64,000 nt of DNA. It comes from Pseudomonas crudilactis. GTDB lineage: Bacteria > Pseudomonadota > Gammaproteobacteria > Pseudomonadales > Pseudomonadaceae. Under the pieces are notes generated by a model that made no database searches, was not told the origin of the DNA, and saw only the letters and a program-made list of their open reading frames with translations. The DNA is taken from positions 1 to 64,000 of the forward strand of contig NZ_WXVV01000003.1 of the NCBI RefSeq assembly GCF_013433315.1, written 5' to 3'. Position 1 is the first letter of the stretch. The number at the start of each line of letters is the position of its first letter. The position numbers and the translations under genes are program-made. Positions 1-8,641 of this stretch are shown piece after piece.

Positions 1-51
1 CCCAAGACACAGGCCATCTCCTTCGCGATGAGCAATGTGTCTATTAAAATG

Positions 52-91
52 TGTCCACCATGTCTCCGAACACCTGTCCACCATGTGTCCG
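52..91. repeat. Two near-identical 17 bp direct repeats, possible insertion-sequence end remnant
   Basis: TGTCCACCATGTCTCCG (52-68) and TGTCCACCATGTGTCCG (75-91) differ at one base and are 6 bp apart. Short terminal repeats of this kind are found at ends of IS21-type elements, so this may be a scar or the edge of an element lying to the left. No transposase is visible in the window. The seen part is the repeat; the origin is inference. Confidence 0.45.
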
Positions 92-202
92 GTACATACA
101 GGGAGAGGGCTAGGGTGAGGGCAGGCTTTCGTCCGCTCGGCTGTGAACCCCTGACTTGCCGCCCGGTAAAAGGTAAACTTTGCGCCCTTCGCAGGAGCAG
201 CC

Positions 203-1042
203 ATGAATTATCGTCACGCCTTCCATGCCGGCAATCACGCCGATGTGTTCAAACACCTGACCTTGACCCGCCTCATCGCCCTGATGTCGCGCAAGGAGCA
301 GCCGTTTGCCTATCTCGACACGCACGCCGGCATCGGTCTGTATGACTTGCAGGGCGATCAGGCCAACCGTACCGGTGAGTACCTGGAAGGCATTGCGCGC
401 TTGTGGGATCAGCCGGATCTGCCGGCGCTGACCGCCGACTACATGAAGGTGTTGCACGAGATGAACCCGGATGGCCAGCTGCGCTACTACCCGGGTTCGC
501 CGGAGCTGGCGCGGCGCCTGACCCGCCCGCAGGATCGGGTGATGCTCAACGAGAAGCACCCGGAAGACGGCGTGCTGCTCAAGGACAACATGGCTGGCGA
601 TCGTCGGGTCAAGGTTCATCTCGGCGAAGGCTGGCACGTCGCGCGGGCGATGTTGCCGGTGCAGGAGAAGCGCGCGGTGATGTTGATTGATCCGCCGTTC
701 GAGCAGCTCGATGAGATGCAGCGTTGCGCGGCGTCGTTGAAAGAGGCGATTGGCCGCATGCGCCAAACCGTGGCGGCGATCTGGTATCCGGTGAAGGATC
801 AGCGCGCGTTGCGTCGTTTCTATCAGGATCTGGCTGGCACCGGTGCGCCGAAATTGCTGCGTGTGGAGCTGCTGGTGCATCCGCTGGACACACCGAACAG
901 CCTGAACGGCTCGGGGATGGCGATTGCCAATCCGCCGTGGGGGCTGGAGGAAGAATTGCGTGAGTTGCTGCCGTGGTTGTCGAAGAAGCTGGGGCAGACC
1001 CAGGGTGGGTGGCAGATGGATTGGTTGATTGCCGAGAGCTGA
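203..1042 (+). CDS. rlmJ: 23S rRNA (adenine-2030-N6)-methyltransferase RlmJ
   Basis: A 279-residue protein starting NYRHAFHAGNHADVFKH, the signature opening of the RlmJ (formerly YhiR/ComJ) family, which methylates A2030 of 23S rRNA using S-adenosylmethionine. The catalytic motif appears as IDPPFE near residue 160, the DPPF form of the N6-adenine methyltransferase motif. Length fits the family (about 280). The ATG has a strong ribosome site, AGGAG, just upstream, which fixes the start. It is a single gene, followed by a REP-type inverted repeat that separates it from the convergent msrA. Cytoplasmic. Confidence 0.93.
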   Translation: MNYRHAFHAGNHADVFKHLTLTRLIALMSRKEQPFAYLDTHAGIGLYDLQGDQANRTGEYLEGIARLWDQPDLPALTADYMKVLHEMNPDGQLRYYPGSPELARRLTRPQDRVMLNEKHPEDGVLLKDNMAGDRRVKVHLGEGWHVARAMLPVQEKRAVMLIDPPFEQLDEMQRCAASLKEAIGRMRQTVAAIWYPVKDQRALRRFYQDLAGTGAPKLLRVELLVHPLDTPNSLNGSGMAIANPPWGLEEELRELLPWLSKKLGQTQGGWQMDWLIAES

Positions 1043-1056
1043 TCAACGGCAAGATC

Positions 1057-1160
1057 AAAAGATCGCAGCCTGCGGCAGCTCCTACACGGTTCGGCGTCGT
1101 ACACCAATGTGCGGACGATCACTGATCTCCTGTAGGAGCTGCCGCAGGCTGCGATCTTTT
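1057..1160. repeat. REPIN-type inverted repeat (GATCGCAGC family)
   Basis: The left arm 1057-1086 (AAAAGATCGCAGCCTGCGGC and onward) and right arm 1131-1160 are near-perfect reverse complements around a 44 bp centre. The element lies between the convergent rlmJ and msrA genes. Further members of the same family lie near 4917 and 41529. Such paired palindromes are typical of intergenic spaces in fluorescent pseudomonads. Confidence 0.85.
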
Positions 1161-1171
1161 GCTTTCAGGAT

Positions 1172-1837
1172 TTAATTACCCGCCAGGCTCGCTGGCATGC
1201 ACACGCCGGTGCCGCCAATCCCGCAATAACCCTCAGGGTTCTTCGCCAGATATTGCTGGTGATACGTCTCGGCGAAGTACACGGTCGGCGCCTGTTCGAT
1301 CTCGGTGCTGATTTCCCCCAGACCCGCTTTCGACAGCTCGGCCTGATAGGTCGCTTTGCTTTTCAGCGCAGCATCCAGATGCTCAGGCGAGGTCGCGTAG
1401 ATCACCGAGCGGTACTGCGTGCCGATGTCGTTGCCCTGGCGCATGCCCTGCGTCGGGTTGTGCAGCTCCCAGAACATCGCCAGCAGCTCTTCGTAGCTGA
1501 CTTTGGCCTTGTCATACACCACCAGCACCACTTCCGCGTGGCCGGTCAGGCCCGAGCAGACTTCTTCGTAGGTCGGGTTCGGCGTGAAACCGCCGGCATA
1601 ACCCACCACCGTGCTGACCACGCCTTCACGCTGCCAGAAGCGGCGCTCGGCGCCCCAGAAGCAGCCCAGACCGAAAATCGCAAAGTCGACGTCCTGGAAA
1701 AACGGGCCAAGCAGCGGGGTTTCTTCGAAGACGAAGTGCTTTTCAGGCAGGGTCATCGCGGTTTCGCGGCCGGGCAGAGCTTGTTCTTTAGTCGGGAGCA
1801 CGTTTTTGTTCACCAGAATTTCCGAGCGCAGAACCAT
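1172..1837 (-). CDS. msrA: Peptide-methionine (S)-S-oxide reductase MsrA
   Basis: A 221-residue protein with the MsrA active-site motif GCFWG (Cys about residue 59), which reduces methionine-S-sulfoxide in oxidised proteins. The C-terminal [11 protein letters not shown] segment carries the resolving cysteines recycled by thioredoxin. The N-terminal extension before the catalytic domain is normal for the longer gammaproteobacterial MsrA form. The ATG at 1837 is preceded by GAGAGGAACG, a good ribosome site. It is a monocistronic gene flanked by REPINs on both sides. Cytoplasmic repair enzyme. Confidence 0.96.
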   Translation of the reverse strand: MVLRSEILVNKNVLPTKEQALPGRETAMTLPEKHFVFEETPLLGPFFQDVDFAIFGLGCFWGAERRFWQREGVVSTVVGYAGGFTPNPTYEEVCSGLTGHAEVVLVVYDKAKVSYEELLAMFWELHNPTQGMRQGNDIGTQYRSVIYATSPEHLDAALKSKATYQAELSKAGLGEISTEIEQAPTVYFAETYHQQYLAKNPEGYCGIGGTGVCMPASLAGN

Positions 1838-1918
1838 GATCGTTCCTCTCAGTCAGGTTGGATGTAAAAAGTCAGACCGCCAGTGTGCCCAATGATGCCC
1901 GAATTCGCACTATCCAAA

Positions 1919-2008
1919 TGTGGGAGCGAGCTTGCTCGCGAAAGCGCTGTAGCATTCAACATTTGCAGTGACTGACCCACCGCTTTCGCGAGCAAGCTCG
2001 CTCCCACA
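1919..2008. repeat. REPIN (GTGGGAGCGAGC family)
   Basis: TGTGGGAGCGAGCTTGCTCG (from 1919) is mirrored by the reverse-complement arm ending at 2008. It lies upstream of msrA and downstream of dipA. It is the first of five elements of this family in the window (others near 14640, 38793, 45431 and 60500). Confidence 0.9.
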
Positions 2009-2044
2009 GGGGGAATTCATCCATAGGGGGAGTTTGCGGTGTTT

Positions 2045-4741
2045 TTAGAGGCAGAGCGGGCCGCGAGGGTAGCGTTTCAGCGCTTGGATGAGTTCTGCGC
2101 CCGGGATCGGCCGGTCGAACAGGTAGCCTTGGCCGACGTCACAACGGTGGCGACGCAGGAACGCCAGTTGTTCGGCGGTCTCGATGCCTTCCGCCACGAC
2201 CTTGAGTTTCAGGTTGTGCGCCATGGCGATCACCGCTGAGGTGATTTCCATGTCGTCCTGGTTGTCGGGGATTTCATGGATGAAGCTGCGATCGATCTTG
2301 ATGATGTCGATCGGGAATTTCTTCAAATAGCTCAGCGACGAATAACCGGTGCCGAAGTCGTCCATGGCCAGCGTCAGCCCGAGGCGCTTGAGTTGGTCGA
2401 GCTGCAAGTGCGTGTCTTCAGTGGCTTCCAGCAGCAGGCCTTCGGTCAGCTCCAGCTCGAGCAGATTGGCCGGCAGCGCTTCTTCCTTGAGGATGTTGGC
2501 GATGGAGGCGACCAGATCCGGGTCGGAGAACTGTTTCGGCGACAGGTTGATCGCCACTTGCAGATTGCCCATCCCGGCAGCGGTCAGCGCTTTGCTCATG
2601 CGGCAGGCCTGGCGCGCGATCCACTTGCCGATCGGAATGATCAGGCCGGTTTCTTCGGCGACGCTGATGAACTGGTCCGGGCGGATCATCCCGCGTTCCG
2701 GGTGATTCCAGCGCAGCAGCGCTTCCATGCCCAGCAGGCGACCGCTGCGCAGGCACAGCTTGGGCTGGTAGAACACGTCCAGTTCGTTCTGGGTCAGCGC
2801 GCGGCGCAGGTTGTTCTCGACGAACAGTTTGTAACTGGCCTCGGCGTTCAGCGCCTCGGTGAAGACTTGCACCTGATGTTTGCCGTTGGCCTTGGCCTTG
2901 TGCAGCGCCAGACCGGCGTTACGCATCAGCGTTTGCGGGTCGCGGCCATGCAACGGCGCGCAGGCCAGGCCCACGGAGCCGGTGACGCTGATCAACTGGT
3001 TGTCGACGAACATCGGTTTGTCGAGGGTCGCCAGCAACTGGTTGGCGATCTGCTGGCCGGCGGCAAGGTCGGTGTCGTCGAGCAATACCGCAAATTCGTT
3101 ACTGGCGAACCGCGCGAGGCTGCCGCTTGGGCTCAGGCTATTACGCAGACGCCGAGCAAGGCTGATCAGCAGTTTGTCGCCAGTCTGGTGACCGAGGCTG
3201 TCGTTGATCCGCTTGAAGTTGTCGATGTCCACCAGCAACAGGCTGATCGGCGTATCGCTATCGCGGGCGAAGCGTTCGTCCAGATTGCGGATAAACGCCG
3301 GGCGATTGCCGAGGTTGGTCAGGTTGTCGGTGTAGGCCAGACGTTCGATGCGCTGCTGCGCCAGTTTGGTCTGGGTGATGTCTTCGTAGATGCCGATGTA
3401 GTGCGTCAGTTCGCGGTTGTCACCGTACACCTTGGAGATCGACAGCTGGCCCCAGTACGGTTCGAGGTTCTTGCGCCGGCTCTTGAATTCGCCCTGCCAG
3501 CTGTTGCTCTTGGCCAGCGCCGAGGGCGCGTCGAACAGCAGCTCGCTGAGGTTTTCCAGCGCCGGCAGCTCGGACAGGCGCTGGCCGTGGACTTCTTCGG
3601 TGGTGTACTGGGTGATCGCGGTGAAGCTCGGGTTGACGTACTCGACCACGCCGTCGCAATTGACCAGCAAAAACGCGTTGGCGCTTTGCTCGACCGCACG
3701 CTGGAACAGGTGCAAGGCGCTGGTGGCGGTGCGGCGGTTGTGGTTGTTGATGACTTGCGCGAACTGGTCGGCGAGCTCGCCGGCAAAGGCGATTTCATCG
3801 GATTGCCAGGCGCGGGTGACACCGGTCTGCTCCAGGCACAACACGCCGACCACCTGGCCATCGACACGAATGCTGGCGTCGAGCATGGCGTTGACGTCGC
3901 GCGGGCGCAGGGCTTCGGCCATCTCGCGGGTGCGCGGGTCGCGCATCGCGTTGTGTGCATCGATGGCGCGGCTACTGTGCAGCGCTTCCATGTAGTCGGG
4001 GAAGCTGCTGATGTCGATCACGTCCGGGAGGATGTATTCCTGGGGCGCGCGGTGGTACGCGGAGATCGGTACCAGTTGCTGACCTTCGAGGTTCCACAGG
4101 CTGGCGCAGTCGATTTCATAGATATCGCAGGCGCAACGAGTGATCAGTTCAGCGGCTTCCTGCAGCGAGTTGTGCGTGCTGTAACGCTGACGTGCGAGCA
4201 GCAGAATCAGGTCCTGCTGGGCGCGCACGCGTTCCAGGTGCAGCAGTTGTTCCTGCTGGGCGCGTTGATTGAGTTCAAGGGCGATTTGCAGGCGCGAATT
4301 CTGCGTTTCGAGGTCGACGGAGGGCGGCAGCGGCACTTCATCGAAGACGTGATCGACCGCCAGCAGATAGCCGCGCAGCAGATGACGGTTGTGTTGTTTG
4401 TAGGCTTCGCCCAGCTCCAGGATGTTCAGCGCACCGGCCGCGGTGTGCAGGGTATAGCGCACCAGATAATGCGGGCTGACGGTCAGTTGTTGCTGGATCG
4501 CGTCGTGCAGTTGATAGCGCGCTTCGGGTTCCATCAGGCTGGCGTAGGGTGAGCCGACCAGCGCACAGAGTTCGACGGCCGGCTGGCCGAACTGGCGTTC
4601 GCAGTTGGGATCAAGAAACAGCATGGCCCAGCTGGCTTCATTCAAGCGCTCGAAACGCAGCATGCCGAGCCGCGAGGGCACAGGCAACTGCGTCACTACC
4701 TCGGCCGCCATACGGCTGGCGGCATCGGGTTGGCTCTTCAT
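2045..4741 (-). CDS. dipA: c-di-GMP phosphodiesterase, PAS-GAF-PAS-degenerate GGDEF-EAL (DipA type)
   Basis: A large signalling protein without obvious membrane spans. From the N-terminus it has a PAS-like region (about 20-110), a GAF-like region (about 160-330), a PAS/PAC domain (about 345-460), a GGDEF domain and an EAL domain. The GGDEF site reads ASNEF (3092-3106), so cyclase activity is unlikely. The EAL site keeps EALLRW, NLSP, DDFGTGYSSL and the VVAEGIE and QGYLF motifs, so c-di-GMP hydrolysis is expected. This architecture, the ASNEF variant and the position next to aceF match P. aeruginosa PA5017 (DipA/Pch), which promotes biofilm dispersion. I prefer the ATG at 4741 (898 residues); in-frame starts at 4846 (ATG) and 4855 (TTG) would add 35-38 residues that look non-conserved. 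Confidence 0.85.
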   Translation of the reverse strand: MKSQPDAASRMAAEVVTQLPVPSRLGMLRFERLNEASWAMLFLDPNCERQFGQPAVELCALVGSPYASLMEPEARYQLHDAIQQQLTVSPHYLVRYTLHTAAGALNILELGEAYKQHNRHLLRGYLLAVDHVFDEVPLPPSVDLETQNSRLQIALELNQRAQQEQLLHLERVRAQQDLILLLARQRYSTHNSLQEAAELITRCACDIYEIDCASLWNLEGQQLVPISAYHRAPQEYILPDVIDISSFPDYMEALHSSRAIDAHNAMRDPRTREMAEALRPRDVNAMLDASIRVDGQVVGVLCLEQTGVTRAWQSDEIAFAGELADQFAQVINNHNRRTATSALHLFQRAVEQSANAFLLVNCDGVVEYVNPSFTAITQYTTEEVHGQRLSELPALENLSELLFDAPSALAKSNSWQGEFKSRRKNLEPYWGQLSISKVYGDNRELTHYIGIYEDITQTKLAQQRIERLAYTDNLTNLGNRPAFIRNLDERFARDSDTPISLLLVDIDNFKRINDSLGHQTGDKLLISLARRLRNSLSPSGSLARFASNEFAVLLDDTDLAAGQQIANQLLATLDKPMFVDNQLISVTGSVGLACAPLHGRDPQTLMRNAGLALHKAKANGKHQVQVFTEALNAEASYKLFVENNLRRALTQNELDVFYQPKLCLRSGRLLGMEALLRWNHPERGMIRPDQFISVAEETGLIIPIGKWIARQACRMSKALTAAGMGNLQVAINLSPKQFSDPDLVASIANILKEEALPANLLELELTEGLLLEATEDTHLQLDQLKRLGLTLAMDDFGTGYSSLSYLKKFPIDIIKIDRSFIHEIPDNQDDMEITSAVIAMAHNLKLKVVAEGIETAEQLAFLRRHRCDVGQGYLFDRPIPGAELIQALKRYPRGPLCL

Positions 4742-4916
4742 GAAGGGAACTCGCTTGGAAATATGCTGAACGCGCTGGGCTCGCGCCCTCTTTACTGTTG
4801 CCTGCGGCAAGGTTGCATCATTGCGGCACCGACTGACAAGAGACATGAAGGCCAAGTGCTATAAGAATATGTCGGCTGCACTGAACATTTCTCCAGCGCG
4901 TCGTTGAAATGAGTAA

Positions 4917-4988
4917 AAGATTGCAGCCTTCGCCAGTGTCTACAGGGGAAGGCGCCCTCTGCAGGGGCTGCCGAAGGCTGCGATCTTT
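4917..4988. repeat. Imperfect inverted repeat (GATCGCAGC family)
   Basis: AAGATTGCAGCCTTCG on the left is mirrored by CGAAGGCTGCGATCTTT on the right, with a mismatch and a 38 bp centre. It sits just past the stop of the PhoD-like gene and upstream of dipA, and looks like a decayed REPIN. Confidence 0.6.
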
Positions 4989-4993
4989 AAGGC

Positions 4994-6391
4994 TTAGCGC
5001 AGTTTTATGGCGATCGACTGCAGCTGTTTGCCATCGCGGTCATGGTAATTGACCTGAATCTGCCCAGCCTCGACCACCAGGTGGGCGAAATTGTCTTCAC
5101 TGACCACCGTGCTGGTCAGCTCATGCTTGTAGTCACCCGCCGCCGTGCGCACCAGCGGATGATCGAGAATGAACGTGGACGCTTTGGCATACGGCAGCAG
5201 TTTGCTGTTGCACAGCGGTGAGGACACCACCGTATGGACTTCAAAGTCGGGGTCTTCGCTGTGGGTCAAACGAGCAGTCAGCGAGCCATGCACGTCCCCG
5301 GAGATGAACACGACATTCCTGATCTGTCGGGTGCGGATGGTTTCCAGTAGACGCAGACGCTGCTCGGGGAAGGCTTTCCAGGCATCATCGCCGTGGAGTT
5401 TGCGATCCGGATAGAACATCACGCTGGTGACTACGAACTTGACCCGTGCAGTGCTGTTGCTCAGCCATTTGAGCAAGGCTTGTTCCTGTGCCTCGTCGAG
5501 GATCCGTCGATCATCGGCTGACAAGTTGCGCCGGGTGCGACTGTCAGTGACAAACCATTCGATATCGCCGTCGCTGAATTGATACCAGTAATGCTCAAGT
5601 GTCGAGTGATCTATTTCACCGTTAGTGGTCAGCGGATGTACCGGGCTATGACTGGCTTGATACAACTCATAAGCGGCCATGGCGTTGCGATATAAAGCGC
5701 CGTCGGACTTGCTGGCATTGGCGGGCCAGTTATCTTCGATTTCGTGATCGTCGAGAATCATGTAAGTCGAAGTGCCGGACATCAGTCGTTTAATATTCGG
5801 CTGGGAAAAAGCCGCGCGATACTTGCTTAGGATATCTTTATATTCGCGATCCGGTGCTAGCAGATTCAAATCGTCGACGTAAATTTGATCGCCGGTCATC
5901 AATACCGCGCTGATCGGTGGTTGTATGCCTTCGATCAGATGATTGATGGACGCAAAAATCCGGTCGCCCAGTTGCGGCAGGGAGGCGATGCCGGCAGTCA
6001 TGCGCAGGTAGCGGCAGGAGCCGACGATATAGGCTCTGGGTTGCAGGGCTTTGCTGGATCGGGTGCGCAGGCGATAGATCTCCCGCGGCCATTGCAACGG
6101 CAACTCGGCAACGCTGTCCGGGGTATGCACCGGGTTCATCGGGCTGAACCAGCCGGCCTGAAATTCATATTCTGTGTCGGCACTCAAGTTGTTGAGGGCG
6201 AACACATGTGACATGTCACGTAATTCGCTCAGATGCGCGAAGTTACCGTTGGACCATTGTTGTGTACCGTAAGCGCGATAACGCACTCCGGCAAATACCC
6301 TTGAACTGTTCTGCCGGTCGCCACGCATGAAGATGCGTGCATGATGAGTTGTAACGTGGCCGACAATCGGGCCGATAGTTGGTTTTAACAT
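4994..6391 (-). CDS. PhoD-like (alkaline phosphatase D family) metallophosphoesterase
   Basis: A 465-residue protein with the ordered metal-binding motifs of the PhoD family: GSCRY, GDQIYVDD, LDDHEIEDNW, DSRTRR and SGDVHGS near the C-terminus. An N-terminal beta-rich region (about 1-110) precedes the phosphatase domain, as in PhoD. Classical PhoD enzymes are Tat-exported phosphodiesterases, but no signal peptide or twin-arginine motif is visible here, so this member is probably cytoplasmic. The substrate is unknown. It stands alone between dipA and aceF; from memory PAO1 has no gene here, and the flanking DNA (6392-6570) is rather AT-rich. Both points hint at an acquired gene. Confidence 0.8.
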   Translation of the reverse strand: MLKPTIGPIVGHVTTHHARIFMRGDRQNSSRVFAGVRYRAYGTQQWSNGNFAHLSELRDMSHVFALNNLSADTEYEFQAGWFSPMNPVHTPDSVAELPLQWPREIYRLRTRSSKALQPRAYIVGSCRYLRMTAGIASLPQLGDRIFASINHLIEGIQPPISAVLMTGDQIYVDDLNLLAPDREYKDILSKYRAAFSQPNIKRLMSGTSTYMILDDHEIEDNWPANASKSDGALYRNAMAAYELYQASHSPVHPLTTNGEIDHSTLEHYWYQFSDGDIEWFVTDSRTRRNLSADDRRILDEAQEQALLKWLSNSTARVKFVVTSVMFYPDRKLHGDDAWKAFPEQRLRLLETIRTRQIRNVVFISGDVHGSLTARLTHSEDPDFEVHTVVSSPLCNSKLLPYAKASTFILDHPLVRTAAGDYKHELTSTVVSEDNFAHLVVEAGQIQVNYHDRDGKQLQSIAIKLR

Positions 6392-6570
6392 GTCGAATCC
6401 ATTCGAATTAACTTGAGTTGACAGGGTTCTACTAAATTTTATTAGTTGAATTGGCTGCGCCTAGGTTAGTTGCGTATCGAATAAAAAAGATCAGTGCCAA
6501 GCCGACCAGAGTTGTGGCCGATATCAGCGCAACGTGTGGGAAAAAGAAGAGAAGGGTATTTTCTTCAGGC

Positions 6571-6600
6571 AAAAAAAAGCCCCGCCAAACTGACGGGGTT
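6571..6600 (-). terminator. Rho-independent terminator of aceEF
   Basis: On the minus strand CCCCGTCAGTTTGGCGGGG forms a GC-rich stem-loop followed by eight T residues (6571-6578), about 70 bp past the aceF stop. It is a textbook intrinsic terminator. A second stem, GGCCCTCCGTCGCCGGAGGGCC at about 6640-6661, lies between it and the aceF stop and may protect the 3' end of the message. Confidence 0.9.
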
Positions 6601-6668
6601 GAGGTACGAGCGTGTGGCGCTCGAAAGGGTGCAGCAATCGGCCCTCCGTCGCCGGAGGGCCGATCGAG

Positions 6669-8630
6669 TTACAGCAGGATCGTGCGAATGTCCGCCAGCA
6701 GGCTGCCCAGACGCTGGGTGAAGCGTGCGGCAGCGGCGCCGTTGATCACACGGTGATCGTAGGACAGCGACAGCGGCAGCATCAGTTTCGGCTGGAAGGC
6801 TTTGCCGTCCCAGACTGGCTGGATGGTTGCCTTGGAAACACCGAGGATCGCCACTTCCGGCGCGTTGACGATCGGCGTGAAGCCGGTGCCGCCAATGTGG
6901 CCGAGGCTGGAAATGGTGAAGCACGCGCCTTGCATGTCGTCAGCGGTGAGCTTCTTGTCGCGGGCTTTGGCGGCCAGCGCAGCGGCTTCGGCTGCCAGTT
7001 GCAGCAGACTCTTCTGGTCGACGTTCTTGATGACCGGTACCAGCAGGCCATCCGGGGTGTCGACGGCGAAGCCGATGTTCACGTATTTCTTGCGGATGAT
7101 CGCTTTGCCGCTTGGTGCCAGCGAACTGTTGAAGTCCGGCAGCTCCTTGAGCATGTGCGCGCACGACTTGAGCAGCAGCGGCAGGATGGTCAGCTTGACG
7201 CCAGCCTTCTCTGCAACGGCTTTCTGTGCAACGCGGAAGGCTTCCAGCTCGGTGATATCAGCCGAATCGAACTGAGTCACGTGCGGGATGTTCAGCCAGC
7301 TGCGGTGCAGGCTCGACGCGCCGATCTGCATCAGGCGAGTCATCGGCACTTCTTCGATTTCACCGAAACGGCTGAAATCGACGACCGGAATCGGCGGGAT
7401 GCCCGCGCCACCGGTTGCGCCAGCAGCAGCGGCCGGTGCTTCCTTGGCCTTCTGCATCATCGCTTTGACGTAAACCTGCACGTCTTCTTTCAAGATACGA
7501 CCGTGCGGGCCGCTGGCGCCGACAGCGTTCAGCTCGACGCCGAACTCACGGGCCAGTTGACGCACCGCTGGGCCGGCGTGAACTTTCGCGCCCGGCTTGG
7601 CCGGTGCGGCGGCTGGAGCGGCAGCAGGTGCAGGTGCAGCGGCAGCCGGAGCAGCAGGTGCTGGAGCACTTGGTGCAGCAGCGGCAGCTGGAGCCGGGGC
7701 AGCAGCAGGGGCCGCGCCTTTGACTTTCAGCTTCAGAATCAGGTCGCCGGTACCGACTTCGTCATCCAGCTTGATGGAAACGCTTTCCACCACGCCAGCA
7801 GCAGGCGATGGAATTTCCATGCTCGCCTTGTCGGATTCCAGAGTGATCAGCGACTGGTCGGCTTCAACGCTGTCGCCAGCCTTGACCAGCACTTCGATGA
7901 TCTTGGCTTTGCCAGCCGAGCCGATGTCCGGAACGTGGATGTCCTGAACGCTGTCAGCCACCGGTGCTGCTGGCGCGGCTGCTGGAGCAGGCGCAGCGGC
8001 AGCGGCCGGAGCAGCAGCCTGAGCCGGAGCGGCAGCAGCAGGGGCCGCAGCACCCGCCACTTCCAGATCCAGAATCAGGTCGCCGGTGCCGACTTCGTCG
8101 TTGAGCTTGACGCTGATGGCCTTGACCACGCCAGCGGCAGGCGACGGGATTTCCATGCTCGCCTTGTCGGATTCCAGAGTGATCAAAGATTGATCAGCTT
8201 CGACGGTGTCGCCGACCTTGACCTGAATCTCGATGATCTGCGCTTTGCCCGACGAGCCGATGTCCGGCACGTGCACTTGCTGAACCGAAGCGGCAGCAGG
8301 GGCAGCGGCCGGTGCAGCGGCAGCAGGAGCGGCAGCCGGTTTGGCTTCAGCTTTTGCAGCCGGCGCAGCGGCTGGAGCAGGGGCCGCTTCAGCGGCGCCC
8401 TCGACTTCCAGCTCAAGCAGTTCGTCGCCTTCTTTCAGACGGTCACCCAGCTTTACTTTCAGGCTTTTGATGACGCCGGCTTTCGGGGCCGGCACTTCCA
8501 TGCTGGCCTTGTCCGATTCCAGGGTCAGGATGCTCTGGTCGGCTTCGATACGGTCGCCGACCTTCACAAACAGTTCAATTACTTCACCTTCACCGCTGCC
8601 GATGTCAGGTACGCGAATGAGTTCGCTCAC
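6669..8630 (-). CDS. aceF: Pyruvate dehydrogenase E2, dihydrolipoyllysine acetyltransferase
   Basis: A 653-residue E2 core subunit that moves the acetyl group from E1 to coenzyme A. Three N-terminal lipoyl domains each carry SDKASME with the lipoylated Lys at about residues 41, 156 and 268. They are joined by Ala/Pro-rich flexible linkers. A peripheral subunit-binding domain (VRQLAREFGVELNAVGASG) lies at about 350-390, followed by the catalytic domain ending with SYDHRVINGA (catalytic His and Asp). The start is GTG at 8630, with AGGAG upstream, 11 bp after the aceE stop, so it is co-transcribed with aceE. Three lipoyl domains match the E. coli type. Confidence 0.97.
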   Translation of the reverse strand: MSELIRVPDIGSGEGEVIELFVKVGDRIEADQSILTLESDKASMEVPAPKAGVIKSLKVKLGDRLKEGDELLELEVEGAAEAAPAPAAAPAAKAEAKPAAAPAAAAPAAAPAAASVQQVHVPDIGSSGKAQIIEIQVKVGDTVEADQSLITLESDKASMEIPSPAAGVVKAISVKLNDEVGTGDLILDLEVAGAAAPAAAAPAQAAAPAAAAAPAPAAAPAAPVADSVQDIHVPDIGSAGKAKIIEVLVKAGDSVEADQSLITLESDKASMEIPSPAAGVVESVSIKLDDEVGTGDLILKLKVKGAAPAAAPAPAAAAAPSAPAPAAPAAAAPAPAAAPAAAPAKPGAKVHAGPAVRQLAREFGVELNAVGASGPHGRILKEDVQVYVKAMMQKAKEAPAAAAGATGGAGIPPIPVVDFSRFGEIEEVPMTRLMQIGASSLHRSWLNIPHVTQFDSADITELEAFRVAQKAVAEKAGVKLTILPLLLKSCAHMLKELPDFNSSLAPSGKAIIRKKYVNIGFAVDTPDGLLVPVIKNVDQKSLLQLAAEAAALAAKARDKKLTADDMQGACFTISSLGHIGGTGFTPIVNAPEVAILGVSKATIQPVWDGKAFQPKLMLPLSLSYDHRVINGAAAARFTQRLGSLLADIRTILL

Positions 8631-8641
8631 AAAATGTCTCC

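Noticed and set aside
28..345. A 105-codon plus-strand frame at the left edge
   Set aside because: It runs across the direct repeats and into rlmJ in another frame, has no ribosome site, and has no homology that I recognise.
2276..4552. A 758-codon plus-strand frame opposite dipA
   Set aside because: Antisense shadow of the PAS-GAF-GGDEF-EAL gene; no recognisable domain.
7600..8400. Regularly repeated DNA that looks at first like a repeat array
   Set aside because: The repeats are the three lipoyl domains and Ala/Pro-rich linkers of AceF; there are no uniform spacers, so it is not a CRISPR array.
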